The notes: generated by a model from the letters alone, not told the origin. Counted from the first letter of the stretch, positions 36,822 to 49,782 are shown. The stretch is DNA of 64,000 nt from Prototheca cutis (GCA_002897115.2 BCIH01000008.1:207971-271970); one strand, 5' to 3'. Program-made: numbers and translations.

Positions 36822-39819
36822 TCAAAATCGCTTGATGTCCTTTGGCGGTTTGAAGCTGATGGGGTGTGACTCTGGCGTCGCTGTGAAGTCCTCCTTCCAC
36901 ATCTTGATGGTCTTGTCTGCTTCACAGGTCACGAGCCTGGACCCTGTCCTGTCAAACGACATCGCATAGATCCCTGCATCCAGCACAGACGGCAGCGAAT
37001 TCATTTCCAGAGGCATGGGCATCCGGATCACGCCCGTGTGTTCCCTCCAGCAGAACATATCTTCACTGCCGTGCATACGGGGCAAACACCAACCCACTTG
37101 GCAGGCCAAGCCAGTTCCCGCAAAGAGACCAGATCTGCCGGCACCCATCCAGCCTCACCTTGCTCGCTCTCGAGCGATCCCGGCTGCGCGATGGTGCTCT
37201 GCTCCTGGAAGACGTTGCCAGACTTGTAGTCCCAGAACCAGAGCGATCCATTGTCCCCGCCAGAGACCATGACGCCATCCTCATTGATCGCCAAAGCGTT
37301 GATGATCGCCTGCCAGTGGGGTGGTTTGAAGGAACATCAGCCATGCTATTAACCGCCTCCCTCGTAGTGCGGAAAAACTGCATAGCCCAAAACACCGGCA
37401 TACCTTTTGCTGCTGCAGCGTGTTGTGCAAAAAGTCGCCCCGTGGAAGCTTGAACTTCTTGATGTTGTCCGCCCCCGCTGAAGCAAAGGTATATTCTGTT
37501 GGGTGGGCAGCAAGCGCCCTCACAGCCTGTGACAGGGCCAGGTTGTGTATTTCTGATGTGAGGCACTGCCGTTCGGAGGAGGGCGCTTATGCCAGTCCAG
37601 AACTAATTACTCAAGCCACCCGCGGCCAGCCAATGACAACCCCATCGGACGAGGGCCCACCTTCTTGTGGTACGTCAGCGTCGACAGCGTCTTGCCCATA
37701 CGGAGGTCCCACAGCCGTATCGTCTTGTCGTGTGATGCCGTGATCACCTGAGAGGGTGCAAGGCAAAGAGCGGCGCTCGCTCGCCAGAGCGTGCCGAGCC
37801 ATCACCGGACACATCATGCTCGAGGAAAAGGCCGGCACCCAAACTTCCTGGCAACCGCTTTCACCTGGGGATCCGTGGGCATGGCCAGGATCGACGAAAC
37901 GGTGTCTTCGTGGCCCGACAAACAGTGGATCTGGACCTTGGTCCGGATGTCCCAGACGCGGCACACTGCACACGGGAGGATGGACAGGAGAGTGAACGTA
38001 CGATTGCTGATTGGGGTTGGAGCACACAGATTGCACTGCAGCCACCGCATGACCTCCAGGTCGAAGCTGCCCACACCCCCGTCGTGGCCAACGTTCCGCA
38101 GCGTCGGTCCAGCATGCCACATACCTGCATCGCGGCCTCCAGTCATCAGGAGGTCCAGCGTTGGGTGTTGGGCAATGCTGTACACCCCAGACAAGTGGCC
38201 ATGGTAGTTTCGAATAACCTGCACAGGGAGACGCATATACGCAGTGGAAGCCCGCAACAGCACAGCAATTGATGGCCGTCCACGGCATGCGACTGGGAAC
38301 ATCATATGGCCACCCTGGGCTTGCAGGAGCAACAGTCAAGCCAAGAACGCACCTTGTTCTGCTCCAGATCCCAGCACTTGACTTGCTTGTCCAGAGCGCA
38401 GGAGAACATGTAAGGGTGCCGCTCAGAAACGAGCACACCGGTGACCTGACGTTGAAGGAAACATGCATTGCGTCTCTGGTGGAGAACACACCGCTCGGCT
38501 TATGACCGGCCAATGAGCTGATGCCTGCACAACACCTTCACTTCTTCGACCCGGTATTCCCGACGGAGTGCTGGAGTACCCCACCCATCCCCCGGGCACC
38601 CTTCGACGATTCTCCCCTACCTGCTCGATGTGACCTGTGAGCGTCAGCCGGAGCTGGCCCGAGGCGGTGTCCCAGATCTTGATCGTGCGGTCTCCAGAGC
38701 CCGTGCAGAACCATTCGTTGCCAGGCTCAAACGCAATTGATCGCACCCACCTGGCATATGGTTTGGGTACAAAGTGAGCGCACCCCGTGATCAAATCCCC
38801 AGTAATGGGCACTGGCATAGCGTCTTCCCTGAACCCTGTCACCGGAGCATGATCATCCAGCATGACGGTGTCCCTGGTGCTCCCGGCAGGTCAAGCGCTG
38901 CTCACCCGAGATGGCCAGAGATGACCCTGTACATCTTCCAAGGAGCATGCCACTCTGGCCTCGGCCACTTGTTTTGCATGCGCTTGGCCACCACGGCACT
39001 GGGAAGGTACTCCTTCTGCATACGGCAGGAATGTTGGGTTGCGGGCTCGCGCACACGTCACATACAGACACGAACGTCTATCCCGAAAGCACCGGTGGCC
39101 ACCCATGCCGCCACATGCTCCAGCGCAGGTCATCTAGCAGCGCACCTCGCCGCCTGCCGCTGTTGGAACGGTGATGGTGGTGTCCAGGGCTGCCTTGGCT
39201 GCCAGCGTGATGCCTCCCGTAGATCCATGAACGACCAGCTGCCGGTCCTTGCTGGATGCCGCCGCCTCACTGCACGGGGACATGGCAGAATCGGAAAAAT
39301 AGAACTAATTGCACGCAGGCGCAAGATCCATGTTCCATGTTCCCACCTCCATGCACGAGATGCACCTTTCTTTCTGGACAGCATCGATCAAGACCGAGGT
39401 GGTGGTCTTGGTCTCAGCCTTGGCCGGCGCAGACGGCGCGCTGCCAGGAGCCGCACGTGGCTTGAAGTTCTTCAAGCACTCGTACTCGTCCTTAATCTGC
39501 ATGGGAGAATCGAACGCATCGGTGCTCAAAGCCATCCTGACGCGAGCAGGACCAGTCCCCCACTGCCCGTGCGGCGCGTGGCGCAATGCACCAGCACCAA
39601 ACCCAGGATTGTTTCGTCCTCAGGTGCACTGCCGCTCCCTCCACGCAGCCATCCCACCTTGCAGGCGATCTTTATCTTCTTCGCATCATCATCGATCGGG
39701 GCAGTTTCCAAGAGCTGGCCGCCGAAGAGATCATAGGTCCGCTTGACTTGCAGCAAGGCGAGAGCTTTCAAGGACCGCTTCTCAATTGGAAAGTCGTCCA
39801 CAGGAGCCGTGGTCGCCAT
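36822..39819 (-). CDS. PRL1: PRL1 / PLRG1 WD40 protein of the NineTeen complex
   Basis: Twelve exons join in phase to 485 residues, as in plant PRL1: 39819-39658, 39496-39366, 39269-39146, 39015-38906, 38750-38621, 38445-38353, 38218-38125, 37965-37865, 37747-37661, 37526-37404, 37309-37159 and 36973-36822. Diagnostic blocks are [79 protein letters not shown] and the signature end [16 protein letters not shown], then [11 protein letters not shown]1 is a core subunit of the Prp19 (NTC) complex that activates the spliceosome; in plants it also affects hormone and sugar responses. The seven WD40 repeats are complete. Confidence 0.95.
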
Positions 39820-40197
39820 TTTTTCCGTCCCAAAGCTCTCGGCTGTCCTGGCAAGAACTCCTCAATGGCCTAGACCTGGGCGAGACAGCTCACGTAGTCG
39901 TGGACATCGCCTCCTTCTAGCACGCGCCGCTTCCGTCCAATGGGACCTGCTCTAGAATGCAATGTCTTTGAATTGTTTACCATACGTGCTCAGAACCAGT
40001 CTCTTCAAGGAGGGTGCATCCATGCAGTTGTACGCAAGGCTAATGGAAGGAGTCCCATCCCACCGCACTCCCGAGCTGGCGGAGGGCGAGAGGAGATCCA
40101 GGTGGGCATCGCATCTCAGCGGACCGACCCGCCTTGCGGGGATACTCCGGGCGCAGTCCAACTGCACCTTGTACACGCACATCGTCGTGTTTTTTCG
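39820..40197. other. Divergent promoter region PRL1 / APT
   Basis: Lies between divergent starts; no exon is seen. Confidence 0.45.
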
Positions 40198-41172
40198 ATG
40201 ATTTCGAGTCTGCCCTTCAATCATCACTGGTCTTCAGCATCCTCCTCGAGAGCTGGCGCAAGCCCTTCCCGCCGGCTAGGTCTCAAGGTTCGCTCCTGCA
40301 GACCCATCGCCATGGCTGCCAGGGACCACCGCCATGCATATGTGAGCAACTCAATCCGGACTATTCCGGACTACCCCAAGACCGGCATCCAGTTCCAGGA
40401 TGTTACCACAATTCTGCTGGACCCCGAGGCTTTCCAGACCACTATTGACCTGTTTGTGGAGGAGTACAAGGACAAGTCCCTGGATGTCATCGCGGGTAAG
40501 CAGCAGGGAGTGAGAAGCATTGCGTTTGGAGTGCAAAAATGCTGATGAGCACCCGAAAAACGGCCTGTTGGGCCTCCTCTTGCCAGGTTTTGAGGCTCGG
40601 GGACTGATCTTCGGCGCGCCACTGGCCTTGGCCCTCAAGGTTCCCTTTGTCCCTCTCCGCAAGCCCGGCAAGCTGCCAGGTGCGACATGGTGAACACCGC
40701 TTCTGGAGCTGTACGATGTAGGACCCCGAGGAGAGGTCTGGATACTGCCCTGGATACGCCGATGAACCCGTCTCCCGGTTTGTGCACTGCAGGCAAGACC
40801 ATCTCTGTAGAGTATGTGACCGAGTATTCCACAGACAAGATCGAGATGCACACTGACGCTGTGAAGCCGGGCCAGCGCGTGCTCCTTCTGGATGACCTCA
40901 TTGCGACTGGTGGCACGCTTGGTGAGCTGTGCTGCCGACTGCGCCATGCATGGACCGTGGATGTAGATGTGTTGCTGGCTGCGTCCGGATATCGACTTGA
41001 CACTGCCACTGCACCAATGAACACCACTGCAGTTGCGGGTGCTGAGCTCATCAAGCAGGCGGGCGGCGTGCCCATCGAGGCAGCATGTGTGATCGAGCTG
41101 CCCGAGCTTGGTGGCCGCAGCAAGCTGGGCGACCTCCCTCTGTTCGTTCTGGTTGAGAAGGCCGGCGTGTGA
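40198..41172 (+). CDS. APT1: Adenine phosphoribosyltransferase
   Basis: Four exons (40198-40495, 40587-40679, 40793-40921, 41033-41172) join in phase. From the ATG at 40198 the protein has 219 residues; from an internal ATG at 40312 it has 181, the usual length. The extra 38 residues are Ser- and Arg-rich without acidic residues and look like a plastid transit peptide. The enzyme salvages adenine to AMP with PRPP and in plants also removes cytokinin bases. Motifs are [59 protein letters not shown] and the PRPP loop [14 protein letters not shown]. The third intron stays open in frame, so it can be misread as coding, but it interrupts the L-V-A-G-A-E-L block. Confidence 0.93.
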
Positions 41173-41581
41173 CGGCTCCTTGGAAGCAAGGGGCCCGGCA
41201 TAGTTCGCGAAGGTCGATGTACATGTGATTCCCTTACCCTCTTGAAATCTTGAAACAAGTGGGCTTCTGCAATGTTTGCTTCTCTCTCGAAGGATATCAC
41301 TGAAAGACTCCCCTCCCTGGGGCCTCCCCGGGCCCTGGGCGGGGGGGTGCCGAGAAGGCCCAGAGTAATGAGCAGGCTCCTTCCGCATGACAGAAGTAAC
41401 GAATGGCCACAGGGCTGAGGGCCCCGCTGTCCCCGATTCCTGAACAATCACAATTCGTGTTGAGAGCAATCGATACCCGTTTCTGCTTAGGCCAACAGGG
41501 CTGCCGAGTGTCAACATCGTTTGCTGGGCCGTCTTGCGACCGGGAGCGTCGGGAGCGACGTGTGACCCAATTGCCCCGCGG
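41173..41581. other. Intergenic region
   Basis: Holds the 3' flank of APT and the 5' flank of the RAMA gene; nothing coding is seen. Confidence 0.4.
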
Positions 41582-42323
41582 ATGCCCGTATCAGAGCTGC
41601 CATGCGACGTTTCCACTGCATCCGAGGACACGGAAACTGACGACGAGAGCATCCAGGCTGCCCACAACACCGCGCGGCTGCAGGCGCTGTCTGAACAGCG
41701 TTCGAAGTCTGCTCAACAGCGGAGCCGGAGTCTCCCCGTGACGCTGGCGACGCTCATAGGCGAAGGCCTCATTGTCCCCGGCCCAAATGTCCTATCCATG
41801 GTAGGAAGAGGGACATCACATCGAGTCGTGTAGAACAGGCTGCTAGAGACCAACGTCCTATTGCAAAACTGTCTCCGACGAGCCACTGGGGTGCAGACGT
41901 ACAAGGACTCCACTTTTCTGGCAGACCTGGACCAGGACGGAACAATCTGGGCGTTAGTTGCAGCACAGCGCGTATCATTCGAGGTGAGAATGGGTTTTCA
42001 TGGTGCGCAGGCCACTCTGGAACGCTGTAGAGACGTGACATCGAGCATCAATCACGCAGTGCAGGCCCCATCGAGTTACTCTCTGTACATGAAGAGGCTC
42101 ATTGTGCCCACAAGGAAAGCCGACGATGGATGGAAGACCGTACGGTATCAAGGACGGTAAGTGCACCTCCATCGGCCAGTGGTGGGGACATGCATTGCAA
42201 TGCGCCTGCGCCGATCATAGCCCCCAGAATCACCTTTTTTTTCTGTGTTCACATTGCAGATACCTGGAATATTACAAGTCTCTCTTTCTGGGTACCCAGT
42301 CAATCGACGCAGAACATTCGTGA
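41582..42323 (+). CDS. Small RAMA-domain protein
   Basis: Four exons (41582-41800, 41897-41983, 42065-42156, 42260-42323) join in phase to 153 residues. An acidic, Gln/Ser-rich N-terminus is followed by a RAMA domain. Its blocks are VTLATLIGEGLIVPGPNVLSM, broken here after VLSM by an intron, then FLADLDQDGTIWAL, VSFEAPSSYSLYMKRLI and PTRKADDGWKTVRYQG, with a short C-terminal helix (LEYYKSLFLG). RAMA domains occur beside DNA methyltransferases and, as in mammalian MPND, can recognise methylated DNA. Here the domain is almost the whole protein, with no JAMM or methylase partner in frame. A role as a chromatin reader is inference. Confidence 0.7.
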
Positions 42324-45300
42324 CAGCGCCGGGCCCTTCTGGTTCCTTGCTATACACCTGGTGCAGCCTATTCTGATCTGATGCGCAAGCGCTCCCGAGA
42401 CACCGCGGCGGGGAAATATGCCGCTCGGATCCTGTTCATCCCTATGTACCAGTGACACGTCGTGAAGTGATTGGTTCAGCAATGCTGTGCTCTACCGGAA
42501 AGCGTGAACATCCTTGCGGAAGAGCTTTCTCATCACGGTGGCGCAGTTCTCCATAGGCACGAGTGGGAGAAAGAAAGGAACTTGAAGCCAGGGGAAGGGA
42601 GCTGGCTCTGACCACATCCCAGTGCTGACAGATCGGCTCACGACCAAGATTATAGGATTAATGCATTGTCTGGGGATCGACCCATCATGAGCGAGCTGCG
42701 ACAAGGTAGCCCTTCCCGCAAGCCGTGAGGTGGATTGTGCTATCAATAGATATCTGAAAACGCCGAAGCACTCAGGTGGTACGGTTCCCTTCCCTTGGAC
42801 ACGAGGTAGATGGGCCTGTGACGTATGCTAATTCCCTGTTCTCGATCTTGTTTCCGTTTGGTTGTGTAGTCCCCGTGTAGTCTCCATGGCTATATGTTTT
42901 CAGAGTCATGCATGTGACCAGTGATCCGTCACAATCGATGTATTGAAGCAACCTGGAATAATTTCCTCACAAGTCTTCGCATGCCCACATAATGTTGAAG
43001 GCGTGAGATGCCTTTCTGGATAACAGATCTCGTCGCTAAGTGGCTTGGGTGAACCCTATGTCACTGGTTTTCTTGGGCGCTAGAGCACAAAAACCACTAT
43101 GAAGGATCAAGAACCGCTGGAAACTAGATTCAGCGCCTTGCAACGGATGACCCATAGATAGATCGTTCTGTGGACGTCTTAAATCGCAAGCAATCGCGGA
43201 AATCTTTGCTCCAATATAACTACACTGTGCAACACTGGCAAGCTGGGAACTACATTGCAAGATGTCTAACGGACGGCTGCCGAGACATTCCACATTGCCA
43301 TGGGCCATGATGCTGGTCTGGCGCTAGGAGAATGATATCAACTATACTGATGAAACGCTATCCGACGTGACATACATCAAGAGATCCCCGAGATCATACA
43401 ATTTCCAAAGCTTGCTTGTCCGGAAGATGAACACCATTGTTCACCGAATACATGCTACGAAGGAATGGTTCGTCTACCCTGGTTCGGACATCTCGCACCT
43501 GAGCAGAGGGTGGGCTCGCTTCACTGGCAAAAAAGGTCTGATCATCAACTTTATTCTGCGCGCACGTATTCCTGTCGAACAAAAGGGCATGACGACCAAG
43601 CTATGCCCACTCAATGCCAAGCCGGCGGAAGGAAATGGGCAAACACCTGTCGCTCTTCCATAGTCTGGTGCGCAAGCCTGCGCTGCGATGACTTCACCAG
43701 GGGCTGGAGAAAGACTCCCACTCCGGACCACTATGGTCAGCAGAGCATGCTGGATATGTGCCGGTTCTCTGGAATGGAGCCTATGGCTGGTACATGACCT
43801 GACAAACTTGTTCCCCGGGAATGCGGATGCGGGGTGCAATCATCTTTCCAAAACGCTGCCGCTTGAAAACTGTTCGCCACGCGCGATGGACAAATCTGAA
43901 TGCTCTGTGGCGCTATGAAGATGTCAGTGCTTCTCAACGTCCGCGTGGGATCCATAGAGCGCACATGAGGACTCATACTGGTACCTTGTTTGAGTATGGC
44001 TTGAACACACGAGCAACTGTCATCTCCTGTGACTTTTTGCTTGAAGAATGCTGCAAGATTAATTGCTGTGTCGAGAAAATAATGACGGCAGTAGGGCTTC
44101 AACGGGTGGGTCTCTATCCCACTCTGTGCGCATTGCGTGAATTGAATCAACTTGCTCGAGCGGAGGGGATCCACCCCGTGGCGCTTCATGCGTTTAGAAC
44201 GTGAGAGAAATATCTTTGATGAGTGTCTGATCTCCATGACGTTAGCTGATCGAGACTTCATCATCTGAGTTCAAATTGAGGCGCATGGTGCGTCCGGCAA
44301 GCTACTAAATCGTCCGCCTTCTTGGCCCCGTTGCATTGCTTTGGATAGGCATTGCACCGCATCTTCAAAGGCCAGGCAAATATCCAGCCGGGCCGAAAAA
44401 GGCGTGCCACCGGTTCACAACGCTGCAGCACGAGTAGATATCCGTTTGCAAGCGGAATTCGAGATTGGCAACCGATTTCGCCGCCTACATGAAGATGAAT
44501 GTCCCCTTTGAACAGTATGATCAGATCCTGCAGATTAGACGATGCATACCGTGTAGAGTTGACGGGGGAATGAAGTGCTGAGCCCCAGCAGGCGAGGTTG
44601 CGTCCAATCAGAATGATTCCATCATTCAGGTCTGACTTACGGGACGAATTCCCCGGTTTGCATTAGCAATGCAGTTGAAAGTCTACCATGGGTCAGGATA
44701 TCAGCTAGCATATCAGATGAAAACCATTCCAAAACGGTGTCTCAGTGCCAAGAAGACGCCATCCGCAGACCATATCAACACGTCTTGGCAGGTACATTTC
44801 CATGACAGGATAGACAGACGGCCGCCTGTTCCTGTCATTTCATCACCGCATAGCTTTCACCGGTCAACATCACGACATCAAGGCAAATTATGTATCCATT
44901 TTCACGAAAGTATGCGGCTTTCAAATAGGCAAACATTCGGTTGTGTGCCGTCATTTGCGTCCTGAATTGAGTTGGCATGTCCTTTGTGTCAATCAGAATT
45001 AATGAATTTGCCGGCATTTCAGGATATTATCTGCAAGCTCTTGCACATTCTTCGAGAGCAGGATGCTGACGCCGAGAGTAGGAAACACATGTCCAATGAA
45101 GATGCATTCCCGACGGGTAACCTCTTGCAAGACCGTCCCTCTTGGTCATGCCTTTCCAAATGTTCCCCATGCTTTTTTCGAAGAACTTACCAGAACGCAT
45201 GTCGTGTCCCTTTGAACTTTGCAGAAGAATGTTCCGCAAATTGAGGAGCAGTATTTCCATTTACTCTGAGAATGGACGCATTGAATCGTATCAAAATGGC

Positions 45301-48300
45301 CCGATAGAGCATAGGCAGTACATACGGAGTTTTCAACTTCCCATCTCCTTGTAATTACTCCGATTTTCATTTGTTGACCAGCCAAGCAGAGCCCAAGCAT
45401 GTTCTTGTTGCACACGCAGCGAGTGGCAGGACAGTCATCGCAAGCATCACATGCATTGATGTGCTCGCTCCGTCTTGTGCTTTTTATATGGTCCATTTCT
45501 CTTTTACGTCTTATACAAGCCGCACCCCGGAAGAGCAAGCACCAAGCAATCTATGCTGCACCTACCCTGGCTATGGACAGCAGCCAGGCAATCTGAAAGA
45601 TCAAGGGTTGACAGTTCAAAAGCTTATTTATCGAACCGGGTTTACGCTGGTCCTCCGGACAGATTTCACAGGTACGTTTCGTGGCCAGGACGAGTTCAAA
45701 AAAATGTGCCAGACAATCGGCAGAACAAACGGGTCACGTGGACATGCAACCCAACAGCACTGGGAAACCTGGGGGAACACATGCGGAAAGGAAAAATCCA
45801 ACGGCGCACTGCAAACCACAGCCATTTAAGGGGTTCGGGTGTCATCTCTTTAGGACACAGGTGCATGAGCCTCAGATGGTGACCAGTTCCCCATTCTGGT
45901 TGTTCTTTCGCCTCGGAAGGTACCCAACCTCCTTTGCTTACGTGGACTTGTCCTCACAGCAACTCATGTGAACAGTCGTCAGTCCAATGCCACAAACATG
46001 GGAACCTAGACAGCTTTTGATATTCGATGCTGGCTTATCCCTGGGATGCCAGTCCTCTCGCGAAGGCCATCACATGCTAAGCACACCAGCAAAAATATTT
46101 CGTTGATCACTTTGTGGGCATGCTAGTCATTCAGGCCGCTGGAGGACGACGAGCAGTGTGTTGGGGCAATAATGGATTTTTCCGGGCTGTGCAAGACCTG
46201 GACAACAAATGGCATGAAGAGGTCTGCTTTGTTGCGCAAGATTCCGGCTATGCTCGGTGAATTATTTCAGCTGGCCCTACTCGCTATCATCCCGTCATCA
46301 GCTACGACGAGGACATGAAGGGAGGAACGCTGAGGGAAGAAGTGGATGCTTGGACCATCCCCGGGGTGTCTTGACCAGAAAGGAAATTCCATTTGCATCA
46401 CCCCAGACGTCATAACTCAAGCATCACTTCCAAGCACGGCGATGGGATGACTCAATGTCTACTGGTTGAATGAGTTGCTCTGAGGACTAGCCCCCTAAAA
46501 CAAAATAGGGTTATCCTGTGAGGTGGGAAAACAATCAGAAATGGGAACTGATCTCGTTAGACATGCATGTATCTTGTGCCCAGGACAGGGCTACCGCGTT
46601 ACCTGGGGGGCCTAGGTTCTCAGACCTGGATTAGATATGGATCCGGTTTGATCGCAATTGACATTTGGTTGCTCTGTAGCGGAAGAGCGATGCATGGGGG
46701 AAATGCTCCATTGGGACGCAGAACACCTTCCCCTCTCCTTGTGATGTTCAGGTCTGCGATGCCGGACTGCTCTGCATCATCAGGCGAGGCCAGATGACCG
46801 TGCCGCATAGTTCAGCTCCATAAATTATCATCGCATCATTAAACAAGCACATTGAAAACCGTACATTCTGCAATGGCCCAAGCCTTTTAAAGAGCTGACG
46901 TCTTGCATTCGATGACTGTTCAGAAACCGATGCTTAGCAGTCAGAGGTATCTCCCATCGTTTTCATAGGAGCTGTAGACGTTGACGACCAAGTCTCCTCC
47001 CTTCATCAACACAGTGGCTATTAGTCTCTAGAAAGAACGTGAAGTTCTTCTTGGCCTGCCAATGCTTACTTTTCACTCCTTTGCCGAGGGACCCGGAGCA
47101 GAATCACCCCCATTTTGTACTGCCCGGATTTCTGCACATGTTCGAGCTCCTTATTTTGCCCGGCGAGATGGAACACAGTATCCTATTGTTTGTGCACGGC
47201 TTCAAAAGCCGCTATCTCGTGGATTGCAATCCTTTGTCGACGTCGCCAACATTTCTCCTCACCAAGTGGCCGGATAATCTGCATTCCAAAGGCGGGCTCA
47301 TTCTTGAGTCCAAACAAAGGGCGGCCACGATATTATGGCAGATGCCACTGGGGCCTATCGCATGTTAGCGTTGCTACAAGAACTGGCGGCTGTTTTCCAT
47401 AAATGACAACCTTCAGCTGCAATTGTGAACCCATTGATTCCGAATTGGACCTCCGAAGCGCAATTGTGCGCCTCTCCTGCTTTGAGCCGCCGTTATCTGG
47501 AAAAAAGAGGTTGAACTCTTTGGAGAAATCTGCTTGATAATCTGGAACCGGAAAGCACCGTTTCGCTCCTGAACAGTGATGACACTCGTATAGAAGGCAA
47601 TCAACGAGTATTGAGGACATTAGTTTCTGAGTAACAGGGAAAATGGAACGCAGAACCTAGGAATGCAAGATGGGCAGAATAGAAGAGAAACCTGGCAATT
47701 GTTCTGGAGCGTCATTCTGACGGACACCAATTTTTCAAGCATTGAATCACTGCGGTCACCCGTTAATGGCTCAACAACGTGCATAAACTGTAAAGAATTG
47801 AGCACGGCTGAGAGCGCACTGCCTCACGGCACCATTTCAGAACCCTATGTGACATTTTTGATAGATCGACCGGCTTGGCGTGCAATGAGTGTCCTCTTGT
47901 CACACTTGTTGGCACCGCGGGGAGGACTTTCTGGTCCTGTAAGCAAACCGTGCGAGCGTAGGAGGCGCACAAGGACGTGGGTTTGCATCCTGCCTTGCAA
48001 ATCAAAACACAACTGATAAACAGAAAATGCTTTGAATGGCGAATGCTTCCTATAGGAAAATACCGGTCATGATCCAGCATGAGCTGCTAAGGGCTCAAGG
48101 CGGCGGGCGACAGGGCGGCGGCGGGGGGATCCAGGGCTGCCGAAGACTTCTGGGGCACTTTGAACGATGCCTTCCACTGATGAAACTCCAGGCTTCCTGT
48201 CTCACTAAAATCACGAATATTGACATAGTTATAGTTTAAAATCGTCTACATAGAAGGTTTGGAAGTTATGTAGTGAGACTACCGGTGGGCCGACGAGTCG

Positions 48301-48744
48301 ACTCTGGCGTGCTCCCCAAACCGACGCGAGCTTGCCGTTTGGGATGGTCGATCCACACGAGCTGCACATCCCAGGATACGTAAGTCGTCCGATTGATGTC
48401 GACGGGGGCATGTGTTATATTGGGAAAGTCGAATGATGATCCGACGACACAAAAATGACTGATGTGACGGACTGACACCCTGCAGACGGGCTTTGTGCCT
48501 GGCACCCGAGACGCCATTGGGTGCACGCCGGTGGTCGGGCAGCTGCAAAAACCTCGGCCGCAGCCGGAAGAGGAGGCTTGGTCTGGCGCTGTAGGAAGTC
48601 GCAGTACGTCCAAGGTCACGCTGTGGCCCTTTTTGCAAACACAAGGTATCACATCTGGACGAGAGACGTGTGCTTAGGGGGACAGCTTTCTGTCAGGGTA
48701 CACGGGTTGACAACCAGGCCACGCCCTATAACTAGCTTTGCAGG
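42324..48744. other. Lower-GC island with no recognised gene
   Basis: About 6.4 kb whose sampled lines are roughly 45-48 percent GC, well below the gene-rich flanks. Open frames are all short (under about 175 codons) on both strands. None shows a domain I know or a consistent chain of splice sites. No rRNA, snRNA, tRNA or terminal repeats were seen. The longest candidates are 43737-44264 (minus), 45371-45829 (plus) and 48266-48652 (minus), the last having a fairly protein-like make-up. It could be a decayed repeat region, a site of fast-evolving genes, or non-coding DNA. One ambiguous base lies just outside at 48932. Confidence 0.5.
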
Positions 48745-49782
48745 ATGGCAGGAACGAGTGACGCCGCCAGAGCCAACCATTCAGCTCGGCGACGCTCGGT
48801 GAGTCCACTGCGCAGGGGCTGCCGCATGCAACAGAGCAAATCCCACAAGCACAGCAAATTCTTACAATGCACCGAGACTGGAGTGCAGGGACACGTATTA
48901 TTCGACTCTATATCAGACGGCTTTCGCTGCANCTCTGCCCGAATCTGCGACGGTGCGTTCACCTCTTAGAAACGATGCCCTTGCAAAGGCTGACAAGGTT
49001 GCCCTGGCCGCCATGTACCACGGTGCGCGCGCACGAATTTCAAGGTACGCTGTTTTGCTGTTTTAGAGGAACTGGAAAAGTGGTTCTTGCGTGCACAGAA
49101 TACTGTTTTCACGACAGCAATCTCTCGGCGCCACGCTCCAACGGCCGATCAATGCACATGTCACTGGCTGCAGCATGCAGCTGGACAACATCCATAAGCA
49201 TATCAAGGAGACCCTGAGCAGCAAGCTCGATTCCCACATCTCCAAAGCTTACCAATTGCGTAAGGTGAGCGAAAGGCGACGCGATGTGTGTCCTATCTGT
49301 AGCTTGGAAGAGGACCGCTCCATCTTAGAGGCCCCTCACTACCCCTCACCTGCAGCTCTTTCAACGGGGCGGTCCATCAAACAATGAATGTGTTGGGATC
49401 GAAGAGTTCAGGTGGGATTGAGTGGGGCGCACTGCGTGACATATCACTCGGGTGCTTTTCGTGCCACGCACGCCAAGCACAAGATCAGCACCGTTTCACA
49501 GGGTCGCAATGGAGGCCTTTGGTATTCAGCTGGACGATGATTCCCTGCTAGCTTTCTTCGCCATGGTGAGTTGCAAGAAGCTGAGTGCCGATGACCAACC
49601 ATGGAATTGTGGTCGGTTTCCAAGATAGTTTAGCCCGTCTGTCCGCAACCTGATGAGCAGCCAACGCTCTTCCTCTTGCGCAGTATGACCCGGGATGCAG
49701 CGGAAAACTGGATAAGAGCATGCTCATGGAGCGACTGCTGGATCCAGATGACCTCAGAAAGTTTCGCGGCGGCGCCGCATGA
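48745..49782 (+). CDS. Small EF-hand-like protein
   Basis: Five exons (48745-48798, 48917-49044, 49174-49264, 49515-49565, 49684-49782) join in phase to 140 residues. The N-terminus is basic (SARRRS). A predicted helical stretch follows (MQLDNIHKHIKETLSSKLDS). The C-terminal third, AFGIQLDDDSLLAFFAMYDP then GCSGKLDKSMLMERLL, has the helix-loop-helix spacing of an EF-hand. The loop DPGCSGKLDKSML has D at loop position 1 and G at position 6, but other calcium ligands are weak, so binding is doubtful. This half-pair arrangement is common in green-algal flagellar and cytoskeletal proteins; the function is unknown. The acceptor of exon 4 was chosen to keep frame. One base (48932) is ambiguous in exon 2. 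Confidence 0.58.

Noticed and set aside
40922..41032. In-frame readthrough of APT intron 3 as extra coding sequence
   Set aside because: GTGAGC and CAG sites flank it, and removing it restores the conserved block after the PRPP loop.
43737..44264. 175-codon minus-strand frame in the low-GC island
   Set aside because: It has a plausible length by chance at this GC content; no domain or splice partner supports it.
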